Positions 19,273-29,665 of a stretch of 64,000 nucleotides of DNA are shown here, piece by piece; the first letter of the stretch is position 1, and each line of letters opens with the position of its first letter. The position numbers were made by a program, and so were the translations under genes. Source of the DNA: Iris pallida (Eukaryota > Streptophyta > Magnoliopsida > Asparagales > Iridaceae). The stretch spans positions 11,298,585-11,362,584 of the forward strand of contig JANAVB010002199.1 in assembly GCA_029216955.1 (NCBI GenBank). Reading direction: 5' to 3'. Under the pieces are notes generated by a model. It saw nothing but the letters and a program-made list of their open reading frames with translations, made no database searches and had not been told where the DNA came from.

Positions 19273-19608
19273 TATATAAACAGGGAGAAGATTCATTTTT
19301 AATCTTCATCTTACGTCAACATGACACCAAAGGAGAAAGCTGAGGAAGAAGCACGCAAGTTGGGCTTTTGTTCCCATGGTGACCCCACTTTTGGGGGTGA
19401 AGAGCCAGAGCCCCTTGTCTTCGAACTCAAAGATGATCCCTTGCAACTAGCCAAGAATTTCTTGAGCTATTTTGGCTTAGATGGCTTGTTCTCTTCTAAT
19501 GGGCGTAGCCTCATAGAGCAGCGTGAAATGTTGAAGGCTCTGTTATACCGCATGGGGGTCAAAAGCGTAGAAGAACTAGGCATTAAGCTCAGTCGCTCTG
19601 GAAAATAG
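19273..19608 (+). CDS. Antisense ORF A of the Tat element (95 aa), unknown function
   Basis: The reading frame 19321-19608 runs opposite to gag-pol, between integrase and the 3' LTR. A TATATAAA box at 19273-19280 lies about 40 nt upstream of the ATG at 19321, compatible with a short leader. The product is acidic and has no repeats: it starts MTPKEKAEEEARKLGF and has a hydrophobic middle (LAKNFLSYFGLDGLF) and a helical C-terminal half (EQREMLKALLYRMGVKSVEELG). I do not recognise a domain. Tat-lineage elements are known to carry extra antisense ORFs in this place, so I infer a real accessory gene. A chance ORF remains possible, but codon composition looks normal and the TATA placement is good. 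Confidence 0.55.
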
Positions 19609-19855
19609 AGCGTGTCTTTTGTGCTTTTGTTGTACTCTTTTTGTTTTATCTTTTGTAAGGCCATCAGTGCCTGTCTTAAAGAATGAAGTACAACTTCTAT
19701 GTTTAATCTGCGTGCATTAATGAAGAATATTAATTAGCACCCTTTGACTATTTCCAATGTTGCTCTGTCTTCCAAAGCACACGTGACACTCATTCTACGG
19801 TTTACGAGCGCTATTTATGCGGATCTTTTCCAAGAATAGACTTGTACTTTGCCCT

Positions 19856-20640
19856 TTAAATAGATAGAAGAGTTTCACAGATACTCATCTCCCATTCCTC
19901 TTCTTCTTCTCTGAGAATGAAATTTTTGGGAGATTTCACTCTCAAACAGGAAAGCAATGTTTTCTAATGTTCGACTTCTGCGCACTGTATCAAACATGAG
20001 TTTGCCAATCCTTAGCACCAAACTTGAAGGTAAGTCAGTATAATACGTGTACTATTTTTGCTGTTGAAGATAGGCTTTCTGTTTCTTGTTTCTGATTTGA
20101 ACAATACACGCCTGTCTCTGTTTGATAAATGCACGCTGAATGATTTCTGTTGATCTAATCTTTTTCTTCTTAATACTTTCTGCAAAAACTTGGCTGAAAA
20201 TTTTCTTCAGAACTGGCATTGGGGATGTGGATGCTGTGGAGAATATCCTGCTGACATCTACATCAGGGAGCTCATACGCTTTTGACGCGTAAATCAGACA
20301 ACTCAGAACTCTTCGTGGGATAGAAGGGTCTTCCTCAGATGGTAGGAAGAGCCTTTATACACGAGAGTTGGATGGTGGAGTCAACTCTACCCTGAGAAAT
20401 CGGGTAGTAGAGTTCCTTTCACAGGAGAACTAGGAATTGTATCCCAAGGTTGGATACATTCCTGTCTCCTCTGAAAGGTCGCTCCTAATCCACCAATTGT
20501 ATTGGCAGCACCACGACTTCGGGCTGCCATCCTCTGTGGTTCTCCTCTCGTCTGAGAGAGAAGACCAGAGTTTGATTCCTGCTGATCTAGTCGTGACTGG
20601 GACTCAGACAGTCAGGAACTGCCACCAACAACGAACTTGA
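19856..20640 (+). pseudogene. Antisense unit B of the Tat element, probably spliced, broken by stops
   Basis: A TATA-like TTTAAATAG at 19856-19864 is followed by a CT-rich leader and an ATG at 19958. The first exon (starting MFSNVRLLRTVSNMSLPIL) runs into a strong donor, GAAG|GTAAGT, at 20030/20031. A TTTTCTTCAG acceptor ends at 20210, giving a 180-nt intron. Downstream one frame is open from about 20212 to the stop at 20638-20640 except for a TAA near 20290 and a TAG near 20430. It reads VDAVENILLTSTSGSSYAFDA, then SLYTRELDGGVNSTLRN, then PKVGYIPVSSERSLLIHQL and HHDFGLPSSVVLLSSE. With the donor as written the exon phases do not match this frame, so the copy is mutated or my junction is slightly wrong. 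Function is not recognised. Confidence 0.5.
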
Positions 20641-21070
20641 CGGAGAAGGTCCGACGGCGAAGATCCAAAGAAGAAGATAGATCTCTTTTAGGTTATTGTT
20701 GTGGTGTAGAATGAAAAATCCAAGATTGTAATAGATTTCCATTATGATTTGTAAGAAAGTCTAAGAAAATGTAATAGACTTTTTGTGGTGAAATGAGAAT
20801 GGAAATGATAATTCTTCTATGCTCAAAGATTTGTATTTGTGGATGAATTGTGGACATGATAGATAATGAAATCTTCTTTTCTGTTTTAGAGTATATGATA
20901 TTATCAGAGGTATTATGGACGTGATAATATGTAGGAACTCAAAAGAAAATAGATTGATTTCTATGCAGAGGTCAAAAATGACAAATGAGCAAGTAGATTC
21001 GGAATTGATTCAGAGGTTATGAAAACGTGATCAATAACGAATCCCCACTTAATAAATTGATAGAAGATCA

Positions 21071-21178
21071 TGAACGGACGAATAAATGAACGGATGAACC
21101 GTCAAGTATTAATGAATGTGTGAATCGTCGGATGAACGCAATTAATGGATGAATGAACCGTCGGATGAACGTGACATT
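21071..21178 (+). promoter_or_regulatory. Short direct repeats upstream of antisense ORF C
   Basis: GATGAAC/GAACCGTCGGATGAACG words recur at least four times in about 110 bp, ending about 25 bp before the TATA-like box at 21202. They lie upstream of a plus-strand unit, so I propose repeated regulator sites. No factor is recognised. Confidence 0.35.
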
Positions 21179-21201
21179 TCGTTATTTATAGAACTTCTGC
21201 C

Positions 21202-21580
21202 TATAAATATAGCAGAAATCTGACAAGAACGAACACTTCTTCTTTCAAACATAAAAATGTCGTCTGAAGAAGCATCCAAGAAAGCTGGAATTGCCATGAA
21301 GATTCAGAAAGGCACTGGAGAATGTCCTGCTGATCCAATTCAATTGAAGAAAGCGGTAGCAGGCGAAGGTTCGTCTGTACCCACGCCACCAAGGGATATT
21401 CTGGACTTCCTGCTCGAACCAGGAAGGACTGAAGAAGAAGAATCCATAAGGATGGCTGCTTGTAAATTTCTCGTGGGTTCCAGCAAAGAGGTTCTCAGTT
21501 CTTTTGCTGATCGCGTCTTCGAGAAAGACGGCAGTGGCCCACGTCCAAATGTAGAAAAGGATGATAGTGATCTTCTTTAA
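21202..21580 (+). CDS. Antisense ORF C of the Tat element (107 aa), unknown function
   Basis: The frame 21257-21580 opens 48 nt after a TATAAATA box (21202-21209) and ends 86 nt before the integrase stop, tail to tail with pol. An AATAAA cluster stands at about 21607-21617. The protein is charged: MSSEEASKKAGIAMKIQ, then PADPIQLKKAVAGEG, PPRDILDFLLEPGRTEEEE, MAACKFLVGSSKEVLSSFADRVFEK and an acidic tail. No domain is recognised. Just upstream (21071-21178) several GAACCGTCGGATGAACG-like short repeats could be promoter elements. Its intact state next to a pol with stops is notable, but the ORF is short. Confidence 0.55.
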
Positions 21581-21666
21581 TATCATGTATCATCATTCAT
21601 GATAAAAATAAAATAAAATTTTTATTTCTAAACATGAAACTGTCTGATGATTACAAGCATTTACAT

Positions 21667-23305
21667 TTATACATAGTACTTCTTAAGAAATTTGCCATTA
21701 ATAGGCATCAAAACTTTTCGACCATCCAATTCTGAGAGTTGATAAGCTCCATTTGAGAAAACTTTGCTCACAATATAGGGTCCTTCCCACTTTGCGTCAA
21801 ATTTGCCCTTCCTCATATGAGTCATAGTCGTAGGACGTCTAACTGTTAGAACAAGTTCTCCTTTTTGATACGCCCGAACTCTGACTTTCTTATTAAAAGC
21901 TCTTGAAATTCTAGCTTGATAGAATTCAATATTCTGTTGAGCAGATAATCGCTTTTCATCCAGAGCTTCTAATTCTTGAAGTCGAAGACGATCATTATTT
22001 TCTGCAGTGAGTTCATTAGCGATTGCTATCCTTAAAGAAGGAATTTGAATCTCTAATGGAAGAATAGCTTCGCAACCATACACCAGAGAGAAGGGTGTAC
22101 ATTTAGTAGCATTACGAACTGTAGTACGATAAGCCCACAAACATTCACCGAGCTTCTCACTCCAATTACGTTTGTTAGTAGAGACAAACTTCTTTAGGAG
22201 TTTGATGATGGTCTTGTTGAAAGCTTCTGCTAATCCGTTAGCTGCCGGATTATATGCGGTAGAAGCCACATTGTTAATCCGGTGATCGTCACAGAATCGA
22301 GTAAACTTCTGACTGACGAACTGTGGTCCGTTATCATGAATAATGCATCGAGGAACACCAAATCTGTAGATGACGTGGTGCTTAATAAAGCAAATGACAT
22401 TGGACGTCTTAACTTCAGACAAAGGAATGGCTTCGGCCCATTTGGAGAAGTAATCGGTTATTGCAAGAATAAACCGATGACCCTTGGATGACGGCGGATT
22501 GATCGGACCAATAATGTCCATGCCCCAAGCTTCGAAGGGCCATGATGCTGCCGTCGGATGTAGAAATTCCGAAGGTTGATGAATAAAATTCGCATGGATT
22601 TGACAAGCTTTACACTTCTTTGCATATTCGATGGCGTCTGATACCATAGTAGGCCAATACTAACCCATACGTCGAATACGGTCTTGAAGTTTTGGTCCAG
22701 GCTGATGTGCTCCACAAATTCCATCATGTGCTTCACGAATAATTTGTTGAGCCTCATCACCGGCAACACATCGAAGAAGTAAACCATCATAGGCTCGACG
22801 ATATAAGGTCTTTGTTGTATGATTATAATAGAATCGGAGTGATCGTCGTCTGATAGATGCTGCCACACTCGGATCATCCGGAAGAATATCATACAATACG
22901 AAATCTAAGAAAGGAAGTCTCCAATCCGTATCCGTATTTTGATGCTCGGCCGAATTACTGAAGATGAATTCCATGCTGGAATCAGATGAAGATGATAAAG
23001 ATTTACGACTAAATCCAAATCCTCTTGTTGTGTTGACGTCATGAGATATTGATTCTTCAATGTCAACTGGAAGTCCTAGGGTCAGGTTATTTTCAAGATG
23101 AAATAATTCTCGATTGCGAACAATAATCATTTGTTGTCGTCTAATTGGGATAGCCAACACCGCTGCAAGATTAGCTAGAGCATCAGCTTCTGTGTTACAT
23201 GCTCGCCTAACATGTTCAATGAAGAATTCTTCAAACGAAGAAGCCATAATTATAGCTGATCTATGATAAGGAACCAGATCTTGATGGCGGACTTCATAAG
23301 TCCCC
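21667..23305 (-). pseudogene. Tat-element integrase with preceding RNase H tail
   Basis: Integrase inserts the retrotransposon cDNA. In minus order: the end of RNase H (ASSFEEFFIEHVRRACNTEADALANLA), a linker, the zinc-binding HHCC region (HDGICGAHQPG..., then C..C in CKACQIHANFIHQP), and the catalytic core with the three acidic residues: D in MDIIGP (~22515), D in IHDNGPQF (~22334), E in GLAEAFNKT (~22228). The C-terminal part ends near KVLMPINGKFLKKYYV. One in-frame stop (TAG at 22657-22659, before YWPTM) breaks the frame. A one-base indel near 23306 separates it from the RNase H frame. The core looks intact otherwise. Confidence 0.9.
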
Positions 23306-23858
23306 TTATCTGATTGACAATGAGTTTAGAGTCTCCGTACGCCTCCAAATGTTGAATATTTAGATATTTAGCAAGTTGAAGACCAATGAGTAATGCATTG
23401 TAGTCAGCTACATTATTTGAACACGGTTGATCGAGAGAATAAGCTCTTTGGATAGCAAGACCTTCTGGCGATACAAGAACGATTCCAACTCCAGCGGCAA
23501 TATCACCATTAGGACCTATCCTTGAAGCTCCATCAAAGAATAGACGCCAAGTAGGATCTTCTTCAGCAATTTGGTTTGAATCTAGGACTTCATCTGGAAT
23601 TTTGTCATAGAGTTTTGAATCTTCTGGAATTGAATGAGCAGCCAAAAAATCAGCTAAAGCTTGTCCTTTGACTGACTTCTGAGGAATATAATGTATGTCA
23701 TACTGAGCAAGTAGGATTCCCCAGTTAGCTAATCGAGAATTCAAAACACTGGGTTTCTTCATCATGATCCGTATAGGATTGATCCTGGAGATGACATAAA
23801 TAGTCTGGCCAATGATATATGTCGTGTCTTTTGAACAGCGAACATCAAGGCTAGACAT
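23250..23858 (-). pseudogene. Tat-element RNase H
   Basis: RNase H removes RNA from the RNA/DNA hybrid. The frame starts in the connection after RT (GQTIYVISRINPIRIM), then KPSVLNSRLANW and IPQKSVKGQALADFLAAHS, then the RNase H fold: DPTWRLFFDGASR (first aspartate), GAGVGIVLVSPEG-like, SNNVADYNALLIGLQLA and GDSKLIVNQIRG (aspartate). The type resembles the second, archaeal-like RNase H of Tat elements (family knowledge). The residue where the catalytic glutamate is expected is D (VADYNAL). Frameshifts at both ends (near 23825 and 23306) separate it from RT and integrase. Confidence 0.85.
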
Positions 23859-25960
23859 TCTTTTTCGACCGGTGAATATCGAGGTTCAGCTCCGGTCATA
23901 GTACGACTGAGATAGTAGATGGCTTGTTCATGACCATTTTGATTCTTTTGAGCGAGTAACACACCCAATGAATGACTTATTGCTCGAGTATATAGGAGAA
24001 ATAGAATTCCTGAAATGGGAGGTACCAATACTAGAGGGCTCATCAGATAATGTTTTATATCATCGAATGCTTTCTGACATTCATCATTCCAGACAAAAGA
24101 AACACCTTTCTTCATAAGTTTGTTGAATGGTCTGCAGCGTCCTGATAAATTAGAGATGAATCTCCTGATATAAGCGATCCTTCCTTGAAATCCTCGTAGC
24201 TCTTTTAAGGTGCGTGGAGGACGCATCTCTTGGATGGCTTTGATCTTCTCGGGATCCACGTGTATACCTTTAGAGGTAATGACGAAGCCGAGAAATTTAC
24301 CACTAGAGACGCCTAAGAAGGACTTAGTAGGGTTCATCTTTAATTGATGCTTACGCATTAGATCAAATAGAGTCTTCAAATCTTGGATATGATCCTCCTT
24401 TTGTCGACTTTTGACTGCAATATCATCAACATAGCATTCGACTGTTTTTCGCAAATGTTCACGGAATATAGTGCTCATAGCTCGTTGATAAGTTGCTCCT
24501 GCATTCTTGAGACCGAATGGCATAACTGTATAACAGTATGTACCGATCGGTGTTCTGAAAGAAGTGTGCTTCTCGTCATCTGGAAACATTTTAATCTGAT
24601 TGTATCCAGAATACCCGTCCATGAATGACATCCGTTCAAATCCACAGGTATTATCAATCATGACATCAGTGATTGGTAGAGGGAATTCGTCTTTAGGGCA
24701 TGCCGTATTGAGATCGCGGAAGTCTATGCATATTCTGATCTTGCCAGTCTTTTTAAGGACATGAACTATGTTAGCCACCCAATCGGGATGTTGTTCCTCT
24801 CTAATAAACCCGGAGGTTATGAGTTTATTGACTTCAGCTTCAATTGCATCCATAATGTCTGGACGAAATCGTCGCTGTTGTTGTTTGACTGGTTTAGCAT
24901 TCGACAAGATATTGAGCTTGTGAGTTGCAATTTGTGGATCAAGTCCTGGCATATCTTCATAACTCCAAGCGAAGACATCGATGTAGTCACGAATGAGTTT
25001 GATCATGTCTTGCTTATCAGTTTCAGAAAGACTTTTACTGATGAATATTGGTTTGGGAGATCCCTCTTCACCAACATCTATTTGAACAAGTTTGTCTTCA
25101 GTCGGAGGTTCTTTTTGCTCGAAACGGAACTCCCATTGATTATCTAATCTTTGGGCCCATTGTTCTGATTCAGGTGAGATTTCAAACTCTTCTTCGTCTT
25201 CATCACTTTCTTCAGAATGGTCAATAGAAACCATGTTGGAAGACAGAAGGTTGCAATAGAAGTCACCGATACTCGTATCGGAATCCCAAGAAGTGGTACT
25301 AGAAGAATCAGATCTCTTATCTTCGTCAGACTCGGGATCTTCATGGATAATATTGATAAAAGAAGTAGGAGCTATATAGCCCAATCCGCATTTCGTCCTT
25401 CCATATTTCAGAGGAGGAATACGAACAGGCATTTTTCTTCCCTTTCCACTATTGAGGCCAGTCCTGAAGTCATAGTCCATATTTTTGATGATGTCTTTAG
25501 ATTGCTGACTATAACGACGTAGTTGTAATCTTCCAGTATCATCATTTTTGTCTTCATCTTCTAAATCAGAAGGACTTTGGGGCCCTTTATAGAAGAATAT
25601 TGGAATGTCTCCTGGCTTTCTGCTGGAAACTAGAAAGTATGAAGATTGTACAAGTTCTAGGGATACATCTGTATGAACAGTCTGTACAACCCCTATGGTT
25701 ATTACGTTCAAGTCATCTAACAAATGTAAATAACTATGAACATAATTACACACATCAGCATACTGCAAAGATAGAGAATTTTTATTAAATGTAAAAGCAG
25801 CAGTATTTACATTGGGAGAAGGCTGAGCCTTAGAGATTTTAGCCAAGTCAATGACTAAAGGGAGAGAAGAAGAACGAGAAGAAGCGTTGTTTCGATTAAG
25901 ATCGATAACAAATGGCTCAGAAGAGGTGAGCTCCCTTGAAGTTTGAGATGGAAGAATAAT
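23762..25960 (-). pseudogene. Tat-element reverse transcriptase region
   Basis: This is the RT domain of the polyprotein, in the same frame as gag and protease. An acidic linker (DEDEEEFEISPESEQWAQRL) leads to the RT: WVANIVHVLKKTGKIRICID, DFRDLNTACPKDEFPLP, FMDGYSGYNQIKM and PFGLKNAGATYQRAM. The catalytic YVDD is at 24422-24433, then FLGFVITSKGI. The connection/RNase H start is YYLSRTMTGAE. A TGA at 25961-25963 separates it from protease, probably from an arginine CGA. The frame ends at 23762 after a frameshift near 23825. RT motifs are all present. Confidence 0.9.
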
Positions 25961-27433
25961 TCACCCTCCAACTGGAATTAGCAGAGTATCCTGTTTCATA
26001 TGTGGAGATGCAGAAATTGCAGTATGCCCACTGACAGGAATAATCATTGTGTCTTGAGCAAACGACTGAGGTAACGGAGAGATCCGTCCACTCACCGGAA
26101 TGATGAAAGAACCTTCTTCAGAGAGTTTGGGAGATTGTTGCTGAGTAGTTCGACCTTTAACAGGAATTATTAAGGTCTTACTTTGTGAATCCTCTTTCTC
26201 CATAGCTTGTATAACCCTTGTATACTCTTCTTTGTACATTTGGGAATCATTGAAATAAGCTTCAACCCCATAGAAGGGATTTATATCAGCAACTTCTTTT
26301 TGTACTCTTCCATTGCTATCAATGTATTTAAAACACTGATGAAGAGTAGAAGGCACCATATTATTTTCATGAAGAAAGGGCCTCCCCAGAAGAAGATTAT
26401 AGGATCCCACGATCTCAATCACATAGAAAGTGACTTTAGATCTGAAATCGCCTATCTGAAGCTTCAGATGAATCTTTCCCAAAGGCTCGCTTCGGCTTTG
26501 ATTGAATCCCAGGATAGTAGTAACCGTCTTGGAGGGTTTGTGAAGAGGGATTTTTAGTTCATCCAATAAACTCTTTGGCATGATGCTTATAGCAGACCCT
26601 GGATCAATGAGGATACGATCTATCTTCATTGTATCGATATAACCGGTGTAGTAGAGAGGCCGATCATGTCGATTATCCTCCAGTAGCATGTCGTCTTGTG
26701 TAAAGGTGATATTTAGGATAATCTCCAATACACTGTTGCAATGTAAGCAAGTGGCAGGTTCTGTATCTGGCTTCTTCAATTGTGCAAGACAAGAGTCAGC
26801 TTGTAGAAGTGCTTCACTTAATGTCTCTCGAGTCTCTTTGGAAAGACGTAGAAGTTCAAAGAGGGACATTCTAGCTAGAGTATTAGCAAGCTGAGCTAAA
26901 ATGTCGAAATTATAAGGCTTCTGAAGTCCAAGAGGAGAGGACTTCTTGATTGGCTTATCAAACCGAGCCTGTTGTTTGCCTTTCTCCAGAGCTGTAGGCT
27001 TGGGAGGAACAGGTTCAGTGGATGATTCTTCTTCAGGAGGAACATTAGAAGCATCTTTATCAGCTGGAGGGATATCAAGAGGATCTTCAGGATTCTTGGA
27101 ATAATCCTTTAGATAAGGTTTTCTCGTTCGAGTAGCACTAACAAGTGCTTCTTCTTTCTCTTTTGGCTCTGTGTCAGGAATAGATCCAAGAGAAGTCATA
27201 TGACATGACTTAATCTTTCCAGCCTTCTTGGACTTTCGAGAAGTAGTCTTTTGAGGAGAAGGCGATTCAAAATCTGCCACTAGATCAGGATGGATCTACA
27301 TGATTTCCCCTGTTTCCAAAGTGATTGGCACTAATCCTTCAGACTGTGGAGGAGGAATGTTCACTATCTCAAGAGTTGCCTTGGGAATAGGAACGATCCC
27401 ACTTTCAAGGAGTTGAGGAGGGAAATCTCCGAA
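25961..27433 (-). pseudogene. Tat-element protease region
   Basis: This is the aspartic protease part of the polyprotein. The signature ILIDPGSAISIMP lies near 26590-26612 (catalytic D at about 26604), followed by a flap-like part (KVTFYVIEIVGSYNLLLGRPFLHENN). The C-terminal half has four copies of a short motif of the type IPV-(K/S)-G-(R/H): LIIPVKGR, FIIPVSGR, MIIPVSGH and LLIPVGG. The frame is continuous with gag through a TAA (27434-27436) and a TAG (about 27300), both consistent with C-to-T changes. The repeated IIPVSG motif could be a linker or processing site; that is inference. Confidence 0.85.
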
Positions 27434-29665
27434 TTACATAGAGACGACGTTGGAGGTGACGGTCTTCTCTTTTGGAGTAAGAGAGATAGCTCCAGATTTA
27501 ATCATTTCTTGGATCTTTCCTTTCAGTACATAACATGTACGAATTGTATGACCCAGTATTCTGTGATATGGGCAGTATTTGGGATGATCTGTTTTACCAG
27601 CTTCATCAGGTTTCTTGATCTCAGGTAATTGTATCTTATTACCTTTCAGCAGACATTCAAAGATACCAAGGATATCGTCGTCATCGAAAGAGTATTCTTC
27701 TTTGGGGCGAGGTGTTCTTGGTTGTTGAGTTGTAGGAGTTTGAACAGTTGATACATCTTTACTCTGAAGATTAACTTCAAGAGTTTCTTTTACCTTGCGA
27801 GCATCGTTTTTATTGTTAGTACCTTGACCTGTTTCTTTAGGAGTCATCTGTACTCCTAAACCTTTGAAGGTTTTAGCATTAATTTCTGTGGCCTTGGCAC
27901 TAACTATGAAAGAAGGCCAGTCTTGGAATTGAGTGGATCCTGTCCACATGCTGATGATTGGCAACAAGTTTGATTTGCATGTATCGATGGTGACAGCATC
28001 AGGAGTTCCAAGAGGCATCTTCAGAGCTTCTCTTCGAAACCGTTCAATGCACTCTTCTGTAGTTTCATTATTTTTCTGCTTGATTCTAATAAGAGCAGAC
28101 ATAGTCATGTCATTGAGCCCTTCATAGAACCGTTCAAGAAACATCTGTTTGAAACCGGAAAATGAGGTAATGCTCCCATCTGGGAGACTTCTATACCATT
28201 CATAAGCCGTTCCCTTGAGACATCCAACAAACACCCGAGTAAGGAGGGCGTCGCTTGGTTGCAGCTGATCAGTCATCACTTCAAAGTGATTAATGAACTG
28301 ACTTGGAGAAGTGGTTCCATCATAGAATGAGATAGTGGGAGGCTTGTATTTAGGAGGATACGATACTTGCTTCCATTCTATCGGATAAGGTTGTTTGATG
28401 CCTAACCTTTGTAAACCATCTTTCTGTTTGAATGCCTCGAATTGAGTTTTGAGATTCCTCAATTCTTCATTAACAACTCCGGAAGATTGTGGAGTTGTAA
28501 CTTGTAGAAAATAGTTTGGAGGAGGAACAGCATTGTAAGCACTACCCCCAGCTCCAGAGAGACTAGGGTTTGGTTGAGCTGGTCCAGGAGTATTGGATTG
28601 TACTGCTGGAGGAACTTGTACTGGACTCATATCAGTGTCAGTTGGTATGGCATCTGGTACAGTCTGTCGATTTTGTATCTGTGTTGCTATGAGTTCATAC
28701 ATCGACTTCATAGTATCAGCCATAGACTTCATTTGTTGTTCCAAAGAAGCAATTCCTTGATCTTGAGGAGTCAAGGAAGAAGAAGGTTCATCAGTATTCC
28801 TATCAACCATATAAGTCGTAACTGTACGAGGAATTATTGATGAACTGGTGGATGTTGTTTGTTCTGAATCATTGCTTTGTGCATCAAAGTCAATTATAGG
28901 AGAACTACTCCCAGTAGGAAGAGGTGGGAAGTTAGATTCTCCAAGGAATTTAGAATCATCTTCAGAGATCAAATTTCTTTGACTAGAGGCCAGGACTCTT
29001 GCTCTGGTATTTCTATATACTCCATATGGACTATCAACTCTACCCCCAGCATCCCGAGAGGTCATATTGACAGAAGCAAACAAAGGCTCATCTTCATCAG
29101 GCATAGGTTCACACTGAATCCGATTGAAGACAGATTGTCGTTTTGTTTGACATCTGCATTGCATTGTGACTCTTGGCTGGAAGTCACATTCATGATCAAC
29201 ATGGTCATAAGCCATTGATTGACATCTGCATTGAATTATGACTCTTGGATAGAAGTCACATTCAGCATGGTCCTTTGTCACAGAATTACTCCTTCTTTTC
29301 TGTTGAAGATATTCTCGTAAATCTGTTTGTGAAGATTGAGGAGTATATTTCCTGTTCTTAGGTCTTGATGGCTCTTGATTATATAGAGAATGATTAATAT
29401 GAGCCACATAATTTCTTGTATACTCTGCATCTGGATCTTTTATCCTTGTTTCCAACTGATATGGTTTCTTAACACCAGAAATGTTAATTTTTGTTCTTAG
29501 ATCAGTTGGAGGTAACACATTTGTTTTGGAAACATGGAGTTTTCCTTCCATTGATCTGGATATTTGCAGAGAAGGAAGAGTTGAACCACCCCCTTGATTA
29601 GGAGTTGGTAACAGACCTTTTTCTAGACAAATTCTGTGCCCAATTCGAAGAAGTCATAGAAGAAG
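27434..29665 (-). pseudogene. Tat-element gag
   Basis: Gag forms the particle and binds the RNA. Upstream of the ATG at 29551 the frame is open to about 29665 (RIGHRICLEKGLLPTPNQGG), overlapping the end of ORF1. The retrotransposon gag core is seen at about 28100-28400: YPPKYKPPTISFYDGTTSPSQF, HFEVMTDQLQPSDALLTRVF, AYEWYRSLPDGSI and FLERFYEG. A zinc-knuckle-like C-x2-H-x3-GH-x4-C (CPYHRILGHTIRTC) is near 27540-27580. The N-terminal third has basic, low-complexity parts with two cysteine repeats (QCRCQS/QCRCQT). The TAA at 27434-27436 ends it, but the frame continues into protease. Confidence 0.88.

Noticed and set aside
25217..25522. Plus-strand frames overlapping the Tat pol (also 24383-24628, 24761-25147, 28877-29218)
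   Set aside because: They are shadows of the minus-strand polyprotein, with no TATA box or domain, unlike the units at 19273-21580.
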